Positions 33,948 to 42,805 of a stretch of 64,000 bases of DNA are shown here, piece after piece. Origin of the DNA: Paenibacillus sp. JZ16 (GTDB lineage Bacteria > Bacillota > Bacilli > Paenibacillales > Paenibacillaceae); assembly GCF_015326965.1 (NCBI RefSeq), contig NZ_CP017659.1:1674001-1738000 (forward strand). Direction: 5' to 3'. The notes beneath the pieces are model-generated. The model did no database searches and was not told where the DNA came from. It was given only the letters and a program-made list of their open reading frames with translations. Within the stretch, counting starts at the first letter, position 1; every line of letters starts with the position of its first letter. The translations under genes and the position numbers were made by a program.

Positions 33948-34403
33948 CTATTCCTCCACTTGAAAGATCGAATCTACAATGACGGGCAGCTGATCCCGTA
34001 AGGATACGGCTCCGAATACGGATCTGGCGTGAATTCCTTGATCCCCGAACACCTCAAGCATCAAGTCCGAGAATCCATTCAACACCTTATGATGCTCCTC
34101 ATAGTCGGTTGTTGCGTTAACGAAGCCTTGCACCTTGACCACGCGCTTCACTTTATCAAGTGATCCCAGCCCTTCCCTTAATACGGCCAGAACTTCAATC
34201 CCGGTCAGACGGGCATATTCATACCCCTGCTCTGTTGTGTAATGCTCTCCGAGCTTCCCTCTCGGCTGTCCTGAGGGACCCTTGCCTGAAACATACATTA
34301 ACCCGTTAACGATGACATAGTTGGCATACTTGGCTGCTGGCGAGCCTGCTTTAGGCAGGCTGATACCCAGCTGCTCCAGACGTTCCTCGGCATGAACGGT
34401 CAT
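33948..34403 (-). CDS. RidA family protein (YjgF/YER057c/UK114)
   Basis: A 151-residue protein of the RidA superfamily. Classical RidA is an enamine/imine deaminase. This one has the longer YjgF-like layout (YVIVNGLMYVSGKGP, TGIEVLAVLREGLGSLDKVKRVVKVQGFV). The active-site arginine of true RidA near HARSVFGA is in place, so deaminase activity is possible. First gene of a pair with a GNAT. Confidence 0.88.
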   Translation of the reverse strand: MTVHAEERLEQLGISLPKAGSPAAKYANYVIVNGLMYVSGKGPSGQPRGKLGEHYTTEQGYEYARLTGIEVLAVLREGLGSLDKVKRVVKVQGFVNATTDYEEHHKVLNGFSDLMLEVFGDQGIHARSVFGAVSLRDQLPVIVDSIFQVEE

Positions 34404-34476
34404 GTGATCACTCCTAAAGGAAAAATATTCTATCTAAATTTCAACTATTGTATCACGGAATGGCCCTTTTACAAGT

Positions 34477-34513
34477 AAAAAAAGACCAACCACACGCATC
34501 GAAGCTGGTCTTG
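34477..34513 (-). terminator. Terminator of the SLH-GH18 gene
   Basis: AAGACCAGC..GTTGGTCTT on the minus strand followed by seven U, 22 bases past the stop. Confidence 0.8.
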
Positions 34514-34535
34514 AATTCAACAACATGTCTGAAGT

Positions 34536-36140
34536 TTAGATCCGGAACGAATAAGATGCATAACGCTCCGCGTTATGAATGGCCTGCCATACGTCCGTCG
34601 TCTCGGCGCCCGGATACCAGTAGGCATAACCGGCAATCTGATATTTGGCGGCCATGAGATGTTTCATCGATAAAGAACGGGATTCCTCGGTCCATATGCG
34701 ATGCGGAATGCCGCCGCTGTTATAAGCTGCTTCATACTGCGCCACGCTCTTATTCCATGTGAATGAAGCTTTGTTCAGGCGTATGCGATGTCCCTGCTCA
34801 GCCAATGTAATGTCTTGCGAGGACACCGAGGAAGCGATCTTCCAATCCCTCGTGTACAGCGGATACGCGATGATGCTCTTCTTCGCCGGAACTTGGGTCA
34901 GCAGCTTGCTCAGTCCAGATTCGCTCCAAGGGAGCGAGGAAACGGAGCCCGCTTTGGGTGAACCGCCCCAGTGCTGGTCATAACTCATGAGTACCATATA
35001 GTCCACTTGTGTGCCAAGAGCTGCGTAATCGAATGCAGCCGTCCAATCCGTATTCAGATCAGGTGAAACATCGATGGATAGCTTGGCTCCGAGCCGCCTC
35101 ATCTCTATGGATAATTGCGTGATAAAGGCCGTCAGATTCTGGCGATCCTGCGGCATGACGTTCTCAAAATCAATATTGATCCCGTCCAATCGATACCGGG
35201 ATACATTCGCTGCAATACGGTCAACGACAGACTTCCGGGACTGAGCGCTGCTCAGTACTTGGTGAGTTCCTTCCGCATTCCCGCGGTTTCCCACCATAGC
35301 CCACACCTGCCGACTGTTGTTGTGAGCCCAATTCAACAGCTCCTTGTCGGTATGGTCCGTCACCTTGCCGTTTGCCTCCATGTAGTACCAGCGCGGTACC
35401 AGAACATTCAAGCCGGCCCGTTTGGCATAGGTGATGTATTGCTGGGTCGTACCATTATACAACCAGCCCATATGAACATTTGCAGGAGTTTGAAGGTTAA
35501 TCTGGGTCAGCACATTTCCTGACTGCAAGACCCGGTCCAGCAGCATTGCCGTCTCTTCCCGGGTGATTGCGTCCTGGGGTCTGAACTGTCCCTTGCTTCC
35601 CTGCAGCCAGCCTGTATCCGTCGCTTTACCCACCGCATTCCAAGCCCATTCCGCGATGGAAGCAGAATCCGTATAGTAGTTGGTCGTATTTCCGTTATAG
35701 TATCCATTTTCTTTCATAGCACGAATCACCATCACGGCAGCCTCTTGCCTTGTTATGGAAGCATTCGGGTAGAACCGGTAACCATTCCCCTCAACAATGG
35801 ATAAATTAAGTCCCGCGTGAACCCAGCCATAATACCATGCGGATTTGGAAACATCCCGAAACGCGGACAAATCGTTTGGAACAGGATCCAGCTTGAGCAT
35901 TCTGGCAATCATGGCAATGAATTCAGCCCGGGTAACCGGATTTCGCGGCAAAAAAGCTCCTGTGCCATCCCCGCTTACGATACCTCTCTTGGCCAGACGC
36001 TGGATCGCGTCTTTGGCAAAGCTTGCCGAGATATCGTGAAAACCGGTCGGACTAGGAGCTTGAGCCGCGGATGCCTGTAGATGGCCAAAAAGCGATGAAA
36101 ATGACAGCAGCAAACAAAGTGACAGGAAATATTTTTTCAA
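34536..36140 (-). CDS. SLH-domain glycoside hydrolase, GH18
   Basis: A 534-residue exported wall protein. Signal peptide to about residue 25 (ASAA), then three SLH repeats (about 33-75, 93-136, 155-200) that bind pyruvylated wall polymer. A GH18 domain follows from about 225, with the catalytic DGINIDFE motif ending in Glu326 and the MSYDQHWGG strand. This GH18 type resembles spore/peptidoglycan N-acetylglucosaminidases (YaaH/YdhD-like) rather than a chitinase, an inference. The start is TTG at 36140, 7 bases after GAGG. A long hairpin directly abuts that ribosome site. Confidence 0.92.
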   Translation of the reverse strand: MKKYFLSLCLLLSFSSLFGHLQASAAQAPSPTGFHDISASFAKDAIQRLAKRGIVSGDGTGAFLPRNPVTRAEFIAMIARMLKLDPVPNDLSAFRDVSKSAWYYGWVHAGLNLSIVEGNGYRFYPNASITRQEAAVMVIRAMKENGYYNGNTTNYYTDSASIAEWAWNAVGKATDTGWLQGSKGQFRPQDAITREETAMLLDRVLQSGNVLTQINLQTPANVHMGWLYNGTTQQYITYAKRAGLNVLVPRWYYMEANGKVTDHTDKELLNWAHNNSRQVWAMVGNRGNAEGTHQVLSSAQSRKSVVDRIAANVSRYRLDGINIDFENVMPQDRQNLTAFITQLSIEMRRLGAKLSIDVSPDLNTDWTAAFDYAALGTQVDYMVLMSYDQHWGGSPKAGSVSSLPWSESGLSKLLTQVPAKKSIIAYPLYTRDWKIASSVSSQDITLAEQGHRIRLNKASFTWNKSVAQYEAAYNSGGIPHRIWTEESRSLSMKHLMAAKYQIAGYAYWYPGAETTDVWQAIHNAERYASYSFRI

Positions 36141-36151
36141 AGGGACGCCTC

Positions 36152-36202
36152 GATTCTATTCTATCATCTGATACCATCAGCATATCAGATGATCATAGAA
36201 TC
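36152..36202 (-). promoter_or_regulatory. 51-nt hairpin abutting the SLH-GH18 ribosome site
   Basis: GATTCTAT (36152) pairs with ATAGAATC (36195-36202), and ATCATCTGATA (36163) pairs with TATCAGATGAT (36183-36193), a 19-bp stem with a small internal loop. On the mRNA it ends one base before GAGG. It could be the pullulanase terminator, but no U run follows; a 5' leader role is also possible. Confidence 0.6.
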
Positions 36203-36245
36203 AGGCATTATTCATTTCTTGGTAATATTCGCTGCCGGTATAGAT

Positions 36246-38207
36246 TTAACAGGATAAGATAACCGCACCGATCCCTTCTACAACAAGGGAATCCCGGGTT
36301 AAACGCGTAATATGCTCTTCGCCAAGCAGAATCTTCCATTCGCCCAGCTCAGGCAAAGCAAGGGAGGACTCTTTCCGTCCGGCATAATAGAGCACATAGA
36401 TATGTTTCTCTGGATCGCCGCCCGCATGATCACGAAGCGTGAAAGCGACAGCATGCTCAGGACATGGTTCAAACCGAAGATGCTTACGAATCGACGCGGC
36501 ATCCCTCAATCTGAATGCCGGATGATTCTTCCGGAGCTGAACGAGCCGTTGAATGTATTTCACTCCATCCTGGTGCTCCGATGCCATACCCCAGTCCAGC
36601 CGATTCACTTCATCACTAGCGTTATAACTGTTCTCCACTCCGTTCTTGGAGCGGTAATACTCTTGGCCGGCGTGCAGGAAAGGGATTCCTTGACTGGTTA
36701 GGATCATGGCCGATGACAGCCGGTGCATATCGCGACGTGTCGCATCATTTTCCCCTTTGGTCGACAGCATAATTTTGTCCCATAGGGTATGGTTATCATG
36801 ACATTCCACGTAATTTACGCACTGATCCGGTTCAGTAGCAAACGCCTTAATATCTTTGGAATACGGAATGCCGCCCACGATGCCTTGCTTCACTTTATGA
36901 AGTATTCCACTGCCGCCGCTCACAAAGCCCTTATATTCAAAATGAAAAATATCTCCTTTAACGGCATCGCGGAATCCGTCGTTAAAGTGAGCGATACGCG
37001 GCATCACGGCTGCTTGCTGCTGATTCGCTCGCTTCTTCTCTTCCAGCTCGGTATTCATGACCCAGCCTTCGCCGATCGTGATGATCGACGGATCAATCTC
37101 GTCCAGGCGCGTCCGGATTTCATTCATCGTCTCCACATCCAGCAATCCCATCAGGTCAAATCGGAAACCGTCAACCCGGTACTCCTTCACCCAATGCAGA
37201 ACGGATTCCACAATGAATTTCCGCATCATCGGACGCTCGGATGCCGTATCGTTACCGCACCCGGATCCGTTGGAAAATTTGCCGTCCTTCGTATAACGCA
37301 GGTAATAACCGGGTACCAGCTTCGTGAAATTGATCAGATACCCGTCATATACATGGTTATACACCACATCCATGATGACCCGTAGCCCTTGATCGTGGAA
37401 TGTCTGAATCAACTCCTTCAATTCACGAATCCGAACCTCCGGCACATACGGATCCGTAGAATACGAGCCCTCGGGAGCATTGTAGTTCTTCGGGTCGTAT
37501 CCCCAATTGTACTGCGGCTCATGAAGCCTGGTTTCATCTACGCTTTCCGTCGCAAAATCGTAGATCGGGAGCAGCTCTACATGCGTAGCCCCAAGCTCAA
37601 CAATATGATCAAGCCCTGTACGAATCCCTCCGGGACCTCGGGTACCTGTCTCCGCCAGACCTTTAAACTTGCCTTTATGTTTCACTCCGCTGCCTTGATG
37701 AATGGTGTAATCACGAACATGCAGCTCATAGATCACGGCATCTAGAGGACTATGAAGCGGCGGTTTGTCTTCTGTCCAGTGCTTAGGATCGGTCGAGGCC
37801 ATGTCCAAGATGTAAGCACGATCCCCGTTGACGCCTACGGCGCCAGCATAAGGGTCGACAGCTTCGTTCCATTGATCCCCGATAAGGACCTGGTAGGTGT
37901 AGAACATGCCTTGAAGATTCTCTCCTACTTTCAGCAGCCAAGTTCCCTTCACATCACGCGTCATCGCGAAACGCCGGGCTTCTGCTGCCTGCCAATCCGG
38001 ATACAGCAGGACGTATGCCTCGCTAGCCGTCGGTGCCCACAGTCGAAACGTGGACTCTTCAGGTTGGTAGGTTAAACCCAGATCCGTTCCATCATAATAA
38101 AATAGCTTGTCAAATTCCTTATCAAAGACGGAGACTCCCCCGGTGACCGCGGGATCTCCGTAGTGAATAACAGCGTTGCTTTCTTTTTGTACCGACAAGA
38201 TGTTCAC
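36246..38207 (-). CDS. Pullulanase type I, CBM48-GH13
   Basis: A 650-653-residue intracellular debranching enzyme that cuts alpha-1,6 links in pullulan and limit dextrins. An N-terminal CBM48 (FRLWAPTASEAYVLLY) is followed by the type I mark YNWGYDP (233-239) and a GH13 barrel. Catalytic residues are Asp351 (DGFRFDLMG), Glu380 (GEGW) and Asp471 (ECHDNHT). There is no signal peptide. The frame opens with GTG 38207, which overlaps GAGGAG. TTG at 38198 lies 8 bases from it and is the better start. It begins at the DUF4129 stop, so it is probably read with the MoxR operon. Confidence 0.94.
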   Translation of the reverse strand: MNILSVQKESNAVIHYGDPAVTGGVSVFDKEFDKLFYYDGTDLGLTYQPEESTFRLWAPTASEAYVLLYPDWQAAEARRFAMTRDVKGTWLLKVGENLQGMFYTYQVLIGDQWNEAVDPYAGAVGVNGDRAYILDMASTDPKHWTEDKPPLHSPLDAVIYELHVRDYTIHQGSGVKHKGKFKGLAETGTRGPGGIRTGLDHIVELGATHVELLPIYDFATESVDETRLHEPQYNWGYDPKNYNAPEGSYSTDPYVPEVRIRELKELIQTFHDQGLRVIMDVVYNHVYDGYLINFTKLVPGYYLRYTKDGKFSNGSGCGNDTASERPMMRKFIVESVLHWVKEYRVDGFRFDLMGLLDVETMNEIRTRLDEIDPSIITIGEGWVMNTELEEKKRANQQQAAVMPRIAHFNDGFRDAVKGDIFHFEYKGFVSGGSGILHKVKQGIVGGIPYSKDIKAFATEPDQCVNYVECHDNHTLWDKIMLSTKGENDATRRDMHRLSSAMILTSQGIPFLHAGQEYYRSKNGVENSYNASDEVNRLDWGMASEHQDGVKYIQRLVQLRKNHPAFRLRDAASIRKHLRFEPCPEHAVAFTLRDHAGGDPEKHIYVLYYAGRKESSLALPELGEWKILLGEEHITRLTRDSLVVEGIGAVILSC

Positions 38208-38210
38208 TCC

Positions 38211-39515
38211 TCATGTATGCTTCCTATCCAATTGTATCCGTTCAACTTCTTCCTCCGTAATGGTACGGGTACCATATCGGGCTTCCTCGTAAAGCTCAAT
38301 CAAGGATTGTGGAATACGATCCTTCCTTCCATTCCATTCCTTAAGATCGCTTTCGGTTTCCCGCGGCGTTAGCGATGCTTTCCAATTATAGCCTTCCCTG
38401 ATACTTCGGGAAAGTATCATCCGATACATTCGGCGAATTTTCTCGTTCAAATGCTCCGATCCTTCTCCCGCCCGAAACTTTCCGCCGATACGAATACCGG
38501 ACAACATCCGTTTTAGTCGTTTGGATGCGGGGTCATGTTCAATATTCTCCACTTCATCCTCATAACCTAACGAGGGCTGAACGTTCTGTCTGTTCATCAT
38601 CCTGTTCATCCATGCAGAGAATCTTCTATATAGTTTAGGCAGGACTTTGCCAAACCTGAACAGAACATACATCATCCCGATCCCTATAACGGTGAACACG
38701 CCATAGATCAGCACTTGCTCCAATACTTTCATCCATGGGCTCGGCGGCTTGGTTTCTTCATCAAGAAACGACATTTCGGGAGGAGGCTCCGACGACGAAG
38801 GCGGTTCCGGAGTCTGCTCCGCACCGGAGCTGAACCATCCGGAGATCCATGCAGCGATCCCTCTCGCCATATCAGAGACCCATTGCTGCAGCTGCGGCAA
38901 GAAGGCGACCACCGCAACCAGAAGCAGCAATACGAGGATAAACCAGCGATTGTAACGCAGAACCCGACGTTCCAACACGGGCTGATCATTGCCTGGCAGT
39001 GTTTCATCCAACACCAACTGCCGATTGACAAGCAACAGGGTTAATCCTAACGCCGCTGCCCCCATCCAGGTCAGAGAGGATATACCACCCTGGAATGAAT
39101 CCATAAAACTTAATATAAAACTGCTGACCCCGAACAAAATCAATCCTATTAAGAAATACGTCCCCGGAAACATCAGATTCCAGCTTGCCTGCTCCATTCG
39201 GCTGCCGCGATAACTGGCAATAAATATAAGGGGGATGAAATAAGCAAGGGTGATATCTACGCCTACAAAGGCGATGGCTGCCGTAATGGAAACCAGGCAC
39301 GCCCATAAGGTTGCCTTAAACTGTCGATCCAGCTTGAACCATCGCGCACCTGTGTAGCCAAGTAAGTACCCGCCTAATACTAGGGCAGGCCATACCCATC
39401 GGTGCGATTCAGGCAGCAGATAGAACGCCGGAATAAAGAGTACCGGAAAATAGAGCACGCATTCCACGAATCCCTGCAAGAACGTTTTTATAAATCCAGT
39501 GTCTCGAGAGGTCAT
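38211..39515 (-). CDS. DUF4129 membrane protein of the MoxR operon
   Basis: A 434-residue protein. Six to seven hydrophobic segments occupy residues 1-200, a Pro/Ser/Glu-rich external loop (SSGAEQTPEPPSSSEPPPE) follows, then another helix and a cytoplasmic C-terminal DUF4129 segment (MYRMILSRSIREGYNWKASLTPRETESDL). In many bacteria this domain is fused to a transglutaminase; none is present here. It overlaps DUF58 by 4 bases (ATGA). Confidence 0.85.
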   Translation of the reverse strand: MTSRDTGFIKTFLQGFVECVLYFPVLFIPAFYLLPESHRWVWPALVLGGYLLGYTGARWFKLDRQFKATLWACLVSITAAIAFVGVDITLAYFIPLIFIASYRGSRMEQASWNLMFPGTYFLIGLILFGVSSFILSFMDSFQGGISSLTWMGAAALGLTLLLVNRQLVLDETLPGNDQPVLERRVLRYNRWFILVLLLLVAVVAFLPQLQQWVSDMARGIAAWISGWFSSGAEQTPEPPSSSEPPPEMSFLDEETKPPSPWMKVLEQVLIYGVFTVIGIGMMYVLFRFGKVLPKLYRRFSAWMNRMMNRQNVQPSLGYEDEVENIEHDPASKRLKRMLSGIRIGGKFRAGEGSEHLNEKIRRMYRMILSRSIREGYNWKASLTPRETESDLKEWNGRKDRIPQSLIELYEEARYGTRTITEEEVERIQLDRKHT

Positions 39516-40624
39516 GCAGACACCTCCTTCGCAGGAGACGGCGCTTCACCGAGAGGAAATACCTGAATCGTGTGCCCATGGTCCCGAAAACGCTGAAACA
39601 TCTCTTCCAGCCTGGGACTGACGTAAGTGCTTAGAATGAGGATATCTCTAGCCTCTTCATGCCGGGACAGTTCAGAGGCCAGATAATCATGAAAAGAAGC
39701 CTTTCGGGTCAGCTCCAGTCTCGCCAGCATTTCAAATATCAGATGCTGCTGTGTCATGCCGCCTGCAACCGGGACGAATGCTTCATCGGTTGAATCCTCG
39801 CCAAGCGTTCCGTTTGTTCCCATTCCGATCTCCATGCCCTGCGATAATAAATGAGCTGTAATGCCCGCTGCCAGTCGGATGCCATACTCGATCGGCTCGG
39901 GCCGCGTCGCTTTGCTCCACATCTGCTCATGATCCTCTATATTCAGATAGATCAAGAGTCGGCTGTCCGCTGTGGTATCCCGCCTGTGGACCTGCAAGAT
40001 GCCCGTCCGTGCGGTCGCTTTCCATTGAATATCCTTCAGCGGATCGCCGTCCCGATATTCGCGTACGCCTGATATCAGGAAAGGATCCTCCAAGATCCAT
40101 CTTCGCACCAGCATTTCGCCCATCCAGGTCTGGACCGGGAGGGCCATGTCCGACACATCCATCGGCATCGGGTACACGATAATGCCACCGGATAACGTCT
40201 TGCTCTGGACAATCGACTCCATTCCGACCAGATCCCCCGTCGTCATCGATACCGTACCCAGCTTGTACAGACCTCTGCGCTTAGCGGTAATCCGATGTCT
40301 GCGAAGGATCTTGGTCCATGGCAGAAGACTGAAGAAGCTCTTGTGGTTCTGATTGAATTGCCCCTCACTGATATCCAGGTTCAATTGATTATCAAATGCC
40401 AGCCCCGAGCGGAATTGGGATTCTACTCTTAACCAGGGCACAGGCAGCGCTTTGCGGTTCTCAATGATTTCGATCAATTCCACGGAATCTCCCTCATAGC
40501 AGGTCGACACCTTGAAGGAACGGCTGTAGTTCAGCTTTTTGAGTGCCGTCCGTTTGAAAATCTTGCCCTGCACAACGATGACCACAGCGGCGATTAACAA
40601 TATCCAATAGGCTCCCATCGCCAT
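39512..40624 (-). CDS. DUF58 (vWA-like) protein of the MoxR operon
   Basis: A 370-residue protein with one or two N-terminal hydrophobic helices (ILLIAAVVIVVQG) and the DUF58 core: FLISGVREYRDGDPLKDIQWKATARTGILQVHR, then a vWA-like fold with LLIYLNIEDHE. It works with the MoxR ATPase, 7 bases upstream, probably as an envelope chaperone/activator system. The target is unknown. Confidence 0.9.
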   Translation of the reverse strand: MAMGAYWILLIAAVVIVVQGKIFKRTALKKLNYSRSFKVSTCYEGDSVELIEIIENRKALPVPWLRVESQFRSGLAFDNQLNLDISEGQFNQNHKSFFSLLPWTKILRRHRITAKRRGLYKLGTVSMTTGDLVGMESIVQSKTLSGGIIVYPMPMDVSDMALPVQTWMGEMLVRRWILEDPFLISGVREYRDGDPLKDIQWKATARTGILQVHRRDTTADSRLLIYLNIEDHEQMWSKATRPEPIEYGIRLAAGITAHLLSQGMEIGMGTNGTLGEDSTDEAFVPVAGGMTQQHLIFEMLARLELTRKASFHDYLASELSRHEEARDILILSTYVSPRLEEMFQRFRDHGHTIQVFPLGEAPSPAKEVSA

Positions 40625-40631
40625 CCGCCCC

Positions 40632-41612
40632 CTACGACGAAATGCCTTCTTCTGTCGGTACGGGAACCTGCTGCAGCAGCCGTTCGATCACTTCTTCCGC
40701 CGCGGCCGCACCGCCGCGGCTGTGAAGCGTCCCTCGAAGCTTCAGCCGATGCGCCCATGTCGGCACAGCCAATTCCTTCACATCATCAGGGGTAACAAAC
40801 TCCCTGCCCTTCAGGACGGCTTGTACTTGCACCGCCTTCAATAAGGCTTGGCAGCCCCTTGGGCTTACGCCCGAGGCAACCGCCTCATCCCGTCTTGAAT
40901 GCTCGGAAAGCGCAACGATATAGGATAACATCACATCACTGACATGTACTTTGCTGACGATATGTCTGGCTTGTACGATCCGCTCAGACGTTGCAATCGC
41001 CATTAGAGACTCCAAGGGTTGATCATCTTTAAATCGCTTCAGAATATTCACGCTTTCCTCTGAGGTAGGGTATCCCATATTCAGTTTAAACAGAAAGCGG
41101 TCCAGCTGTGCCTCCGGCAGCGGAAACGTTCCTTGCTGTTCCAGCGGATTTTGCGTCGCGATCACCAAAAACGGCTCTTTCAGCTGATGGGTTACACCGT
41201 CAATGCTGATCTGGCGTTCCTCCATGCACTCCAATAAACTGGACTGCGTACGAGGTGTCGCCCGGTTGATTTCATCGGCTAGAAGGATATTCGTGAACAG
41301 AGGACCCGGACGGAATTCAAACGTCGCGGATTGTTGATTATAGAAGTAGATGCCGCTCAGATCCGACGGCAGCAAATCCGGCGTGAACTGTACTCTCTTA
41401 AACGTGCAATCAATCGACTTCGAGATGGATTTGGCCAGCAATGTCTTGCCTGTACCCGGCACATCCTCCAACAGAACATGACCAGAAGTGACCATAGCAA
41501 TAAATAGTCTGTCAATCAGCTGCTCTTTACCTACCATAACTTTGGAAACGTTTGCTCGAATGTCGTCGGCAAGACGGCGAACGCCATGATAATCTATAGT
41601 AATTGTAACCAC
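40632..41612 (-). CDS. MoxR family AAA ATPase
   Basis: A 326-residue ATPase. Walker A VPGTGKT (52-58), Walker B ILLADEINRATPRTQSSLLEC, the sensor region IATQNPLEQQGTFPLPEAQLDRF and the C-terminal lid are all canonical. It energises the DUF58/DUF4129 partners. The only ordinary start in reach, GTG 41612, overlaps AAGGAG. An ATT at 41603 lies 8 bases away; TAA blocks extension upstream. The start is therefore ambiguous. Confidence 0.93.
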   Translation of the reverse strand: MVTITIDYHGVRRLADDIRANVSKVMVGKEQLIDRLFIAMVTSGHVLLEDVPGTGKTLLAKSISKSIDCTFKRVQFTPDLLPSDLSGIYFYNQQSATFEFRPGPLFTNILLADEINRATPRTQSSLLECMEERQISIDGVTHQLKEPFLVIATQNPLEQQGTFPLPEAQLDRFLFKLNMGYPTSEESVNILKRFKDDQPLESLMAIATSERIVQARHIVSKVHVSDVMLSYIVALSEHSRRDEAVASGVSPRGCQALLKAVQVQAVLKGREFVTPDDVKELAVPTWAHRLKLRGTLHSRGGAAAAEEVIERLLQQVPVPTEEGISS

Positions 41613-41732
41613 TCCTTATGTAGTTTAACTTTACAACAAAGTTCGTCATCACAACCCATAATTCCTGTTACTCGGGGCAAAATAAGAGCGATTGCCGGAT
41701 ATTCGGCTCCCACGTCCTTTCAAATGCGGCAA

Positions 41733-41754
41733 GAAGCTGTCCAAGGACAGCTTC
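41733..41754. repeat. 22-bp palindrome in the MoxR upstream spacer
   Basis: GAAGCTGTCC-AA-GGACAGCTTC. No U tract follows on either strand, so it is more like an operator or a remnant than a terminator. It lies about 120 bases upstream of the MoxR start. Confidence 0.45.
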
Positions 41755-41800
41755 CGAAAGTGCACCCTATGGACGGATCATCCGATATTTAAAAATCTGA

Positions 41801-42190
41801 TTATTCTGCCGTCCTTTCTTCCTGTGAAGAAGTCGAATCCGTCCTGCTTTCTGGAATCAATAGTTTGGTCAGCTCCGCTTCAGCCTGCTCGCGACGATCG
41901 ATCCGGATATCGATATAATGCTTAACCTCAGGCGGCCGGGCATAAAACGGCTCCAGGGACGCATTCCACAGCTTATAGTCCGGATGCCCGCGGAAGCCGA
42001 TCAGGTGATCCTTAATGCCGCTCCAGCGGACAAGGAATATATATTCATCCCGGTTCTCCACGCACTTGTTAAGCTCATGGCTTACATATCCCTTTTTCGT
42101 TAACAGAACGGCGGAAGCTTCCCGAAAGGCACTTTCAAACTCGCTTGCCAACCCCGGTTTGATATAAAGTATCGCTGATTCCAGTATCAT
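41801..42190 (-). CDS. Antibiotic biosynthesis monooxygenase domain protein
   Basis: A 129-residue ABM-fold protein: MILESAILYIKPGLASEFESAF, GYVSHELNKCVENRDEYIFLVRWSGIKDHLIGFRGHPDYKLWNASLEPFY in consecutive parts. The C-terminal tail is charged. Related dimers act as small monooxygenases or heme/quinone stress proteins; substrate is unknown. GGGGG lies before the ATG. Confidence 0.85.
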   Translation of the reverse strand: MILESAILYIKPGLASEFESAFREASAVLLTKKGYVSHELNKCVENRDEYIFLVRWSGIKDHLIGFRGHPDYKLWNASLEPFYARPPEVKHYIDIRIDRREQAEAELTKLLIPESRTDSTSSQEERTAE

Positions 42191-42343
42191 ATCGTATCCC
42201 CCTCTTCGATATCCATCCGATCAACGGTAAAATGTAACGCTTGTATATAGCAGCGTCATCCTAGGAAAACAAACAAGTAGGTGCAGTCAAGTATATGCTG
42301 ATATAATGAGAAGCATGAATACACTTATAAGGATGAGACAAAC

Positions 42344-42643
42344 ATGGCATTCGGCATCTCGAGACAGGAATTGCAGCAATGGAAGCAGAAGGTTGCACAA
42401 GGAGACATCGCTTTTTTGACCCATTATTGGTTCGACAAACGGTTTCCGGAGTTTAATACCGTAACCAAAGTAGGATGCTCGAACATCCAGCGCCTGGAAG
42501 ACTGGTGTGTATCCAACGGACTTAATCCGGAATATATCCATTACCGTCTGCCTTACCCGCATTTTGATCTGATCGGTCCCAAGCAAACCGAATTACTGCA
42601 AAAGTATAACCTCGAAGATCATATCACCCGCTTCGGTCTGTAA
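42344..42643 (+). CDS. yneQ: YneQ family small protein
   Basis: A 99-residue cytoplasmic protein: MAFGISRQELQQWKQKVAQG, IAFLTHYWFDKRFP, TVTKVGCSNIQRLEDWC, YPHFDLIGPKQ. This is close to Bacillus YneQ as I remember it. Function is unknown. A purine-rich AAGGATGAG precedes the ATG. Single gene with a terminator. Confidence 0.78.
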   Translation: MAFGISRQELQQWKQKVAQGDIAFLTHYWFDKRFPEFNTVTKVGCSNIQRLEDWCVSNGLNPEYIHYRLPYPHFDLIGPKQTELLQKYNLEDHITRFGL

Positions 42644-42678
42644 ACGCGGATCGGTTTATTTTCTCAGAAGACAACAAA

Positions 42679-42737
42679 ACCCGCCTTGATCCACGGCCAT
42701 TCTCACTACTTGCCGTAATTGAACAGGCGGGTTTTTT
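42679..42737 (+). terminator. yneQ terminator
   Basis: ACCCGCCT/AGGCGGGT arms with an ACGG/CCGT inner stem, then six T. Confidence 0.8.
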
Positions 42738-42805
42738 AAATATTACTGCATCGACTGGTTCGTACCGAGATTTTCGGATTGTTCTGATCTATTTCTATAA
42801 CATCC

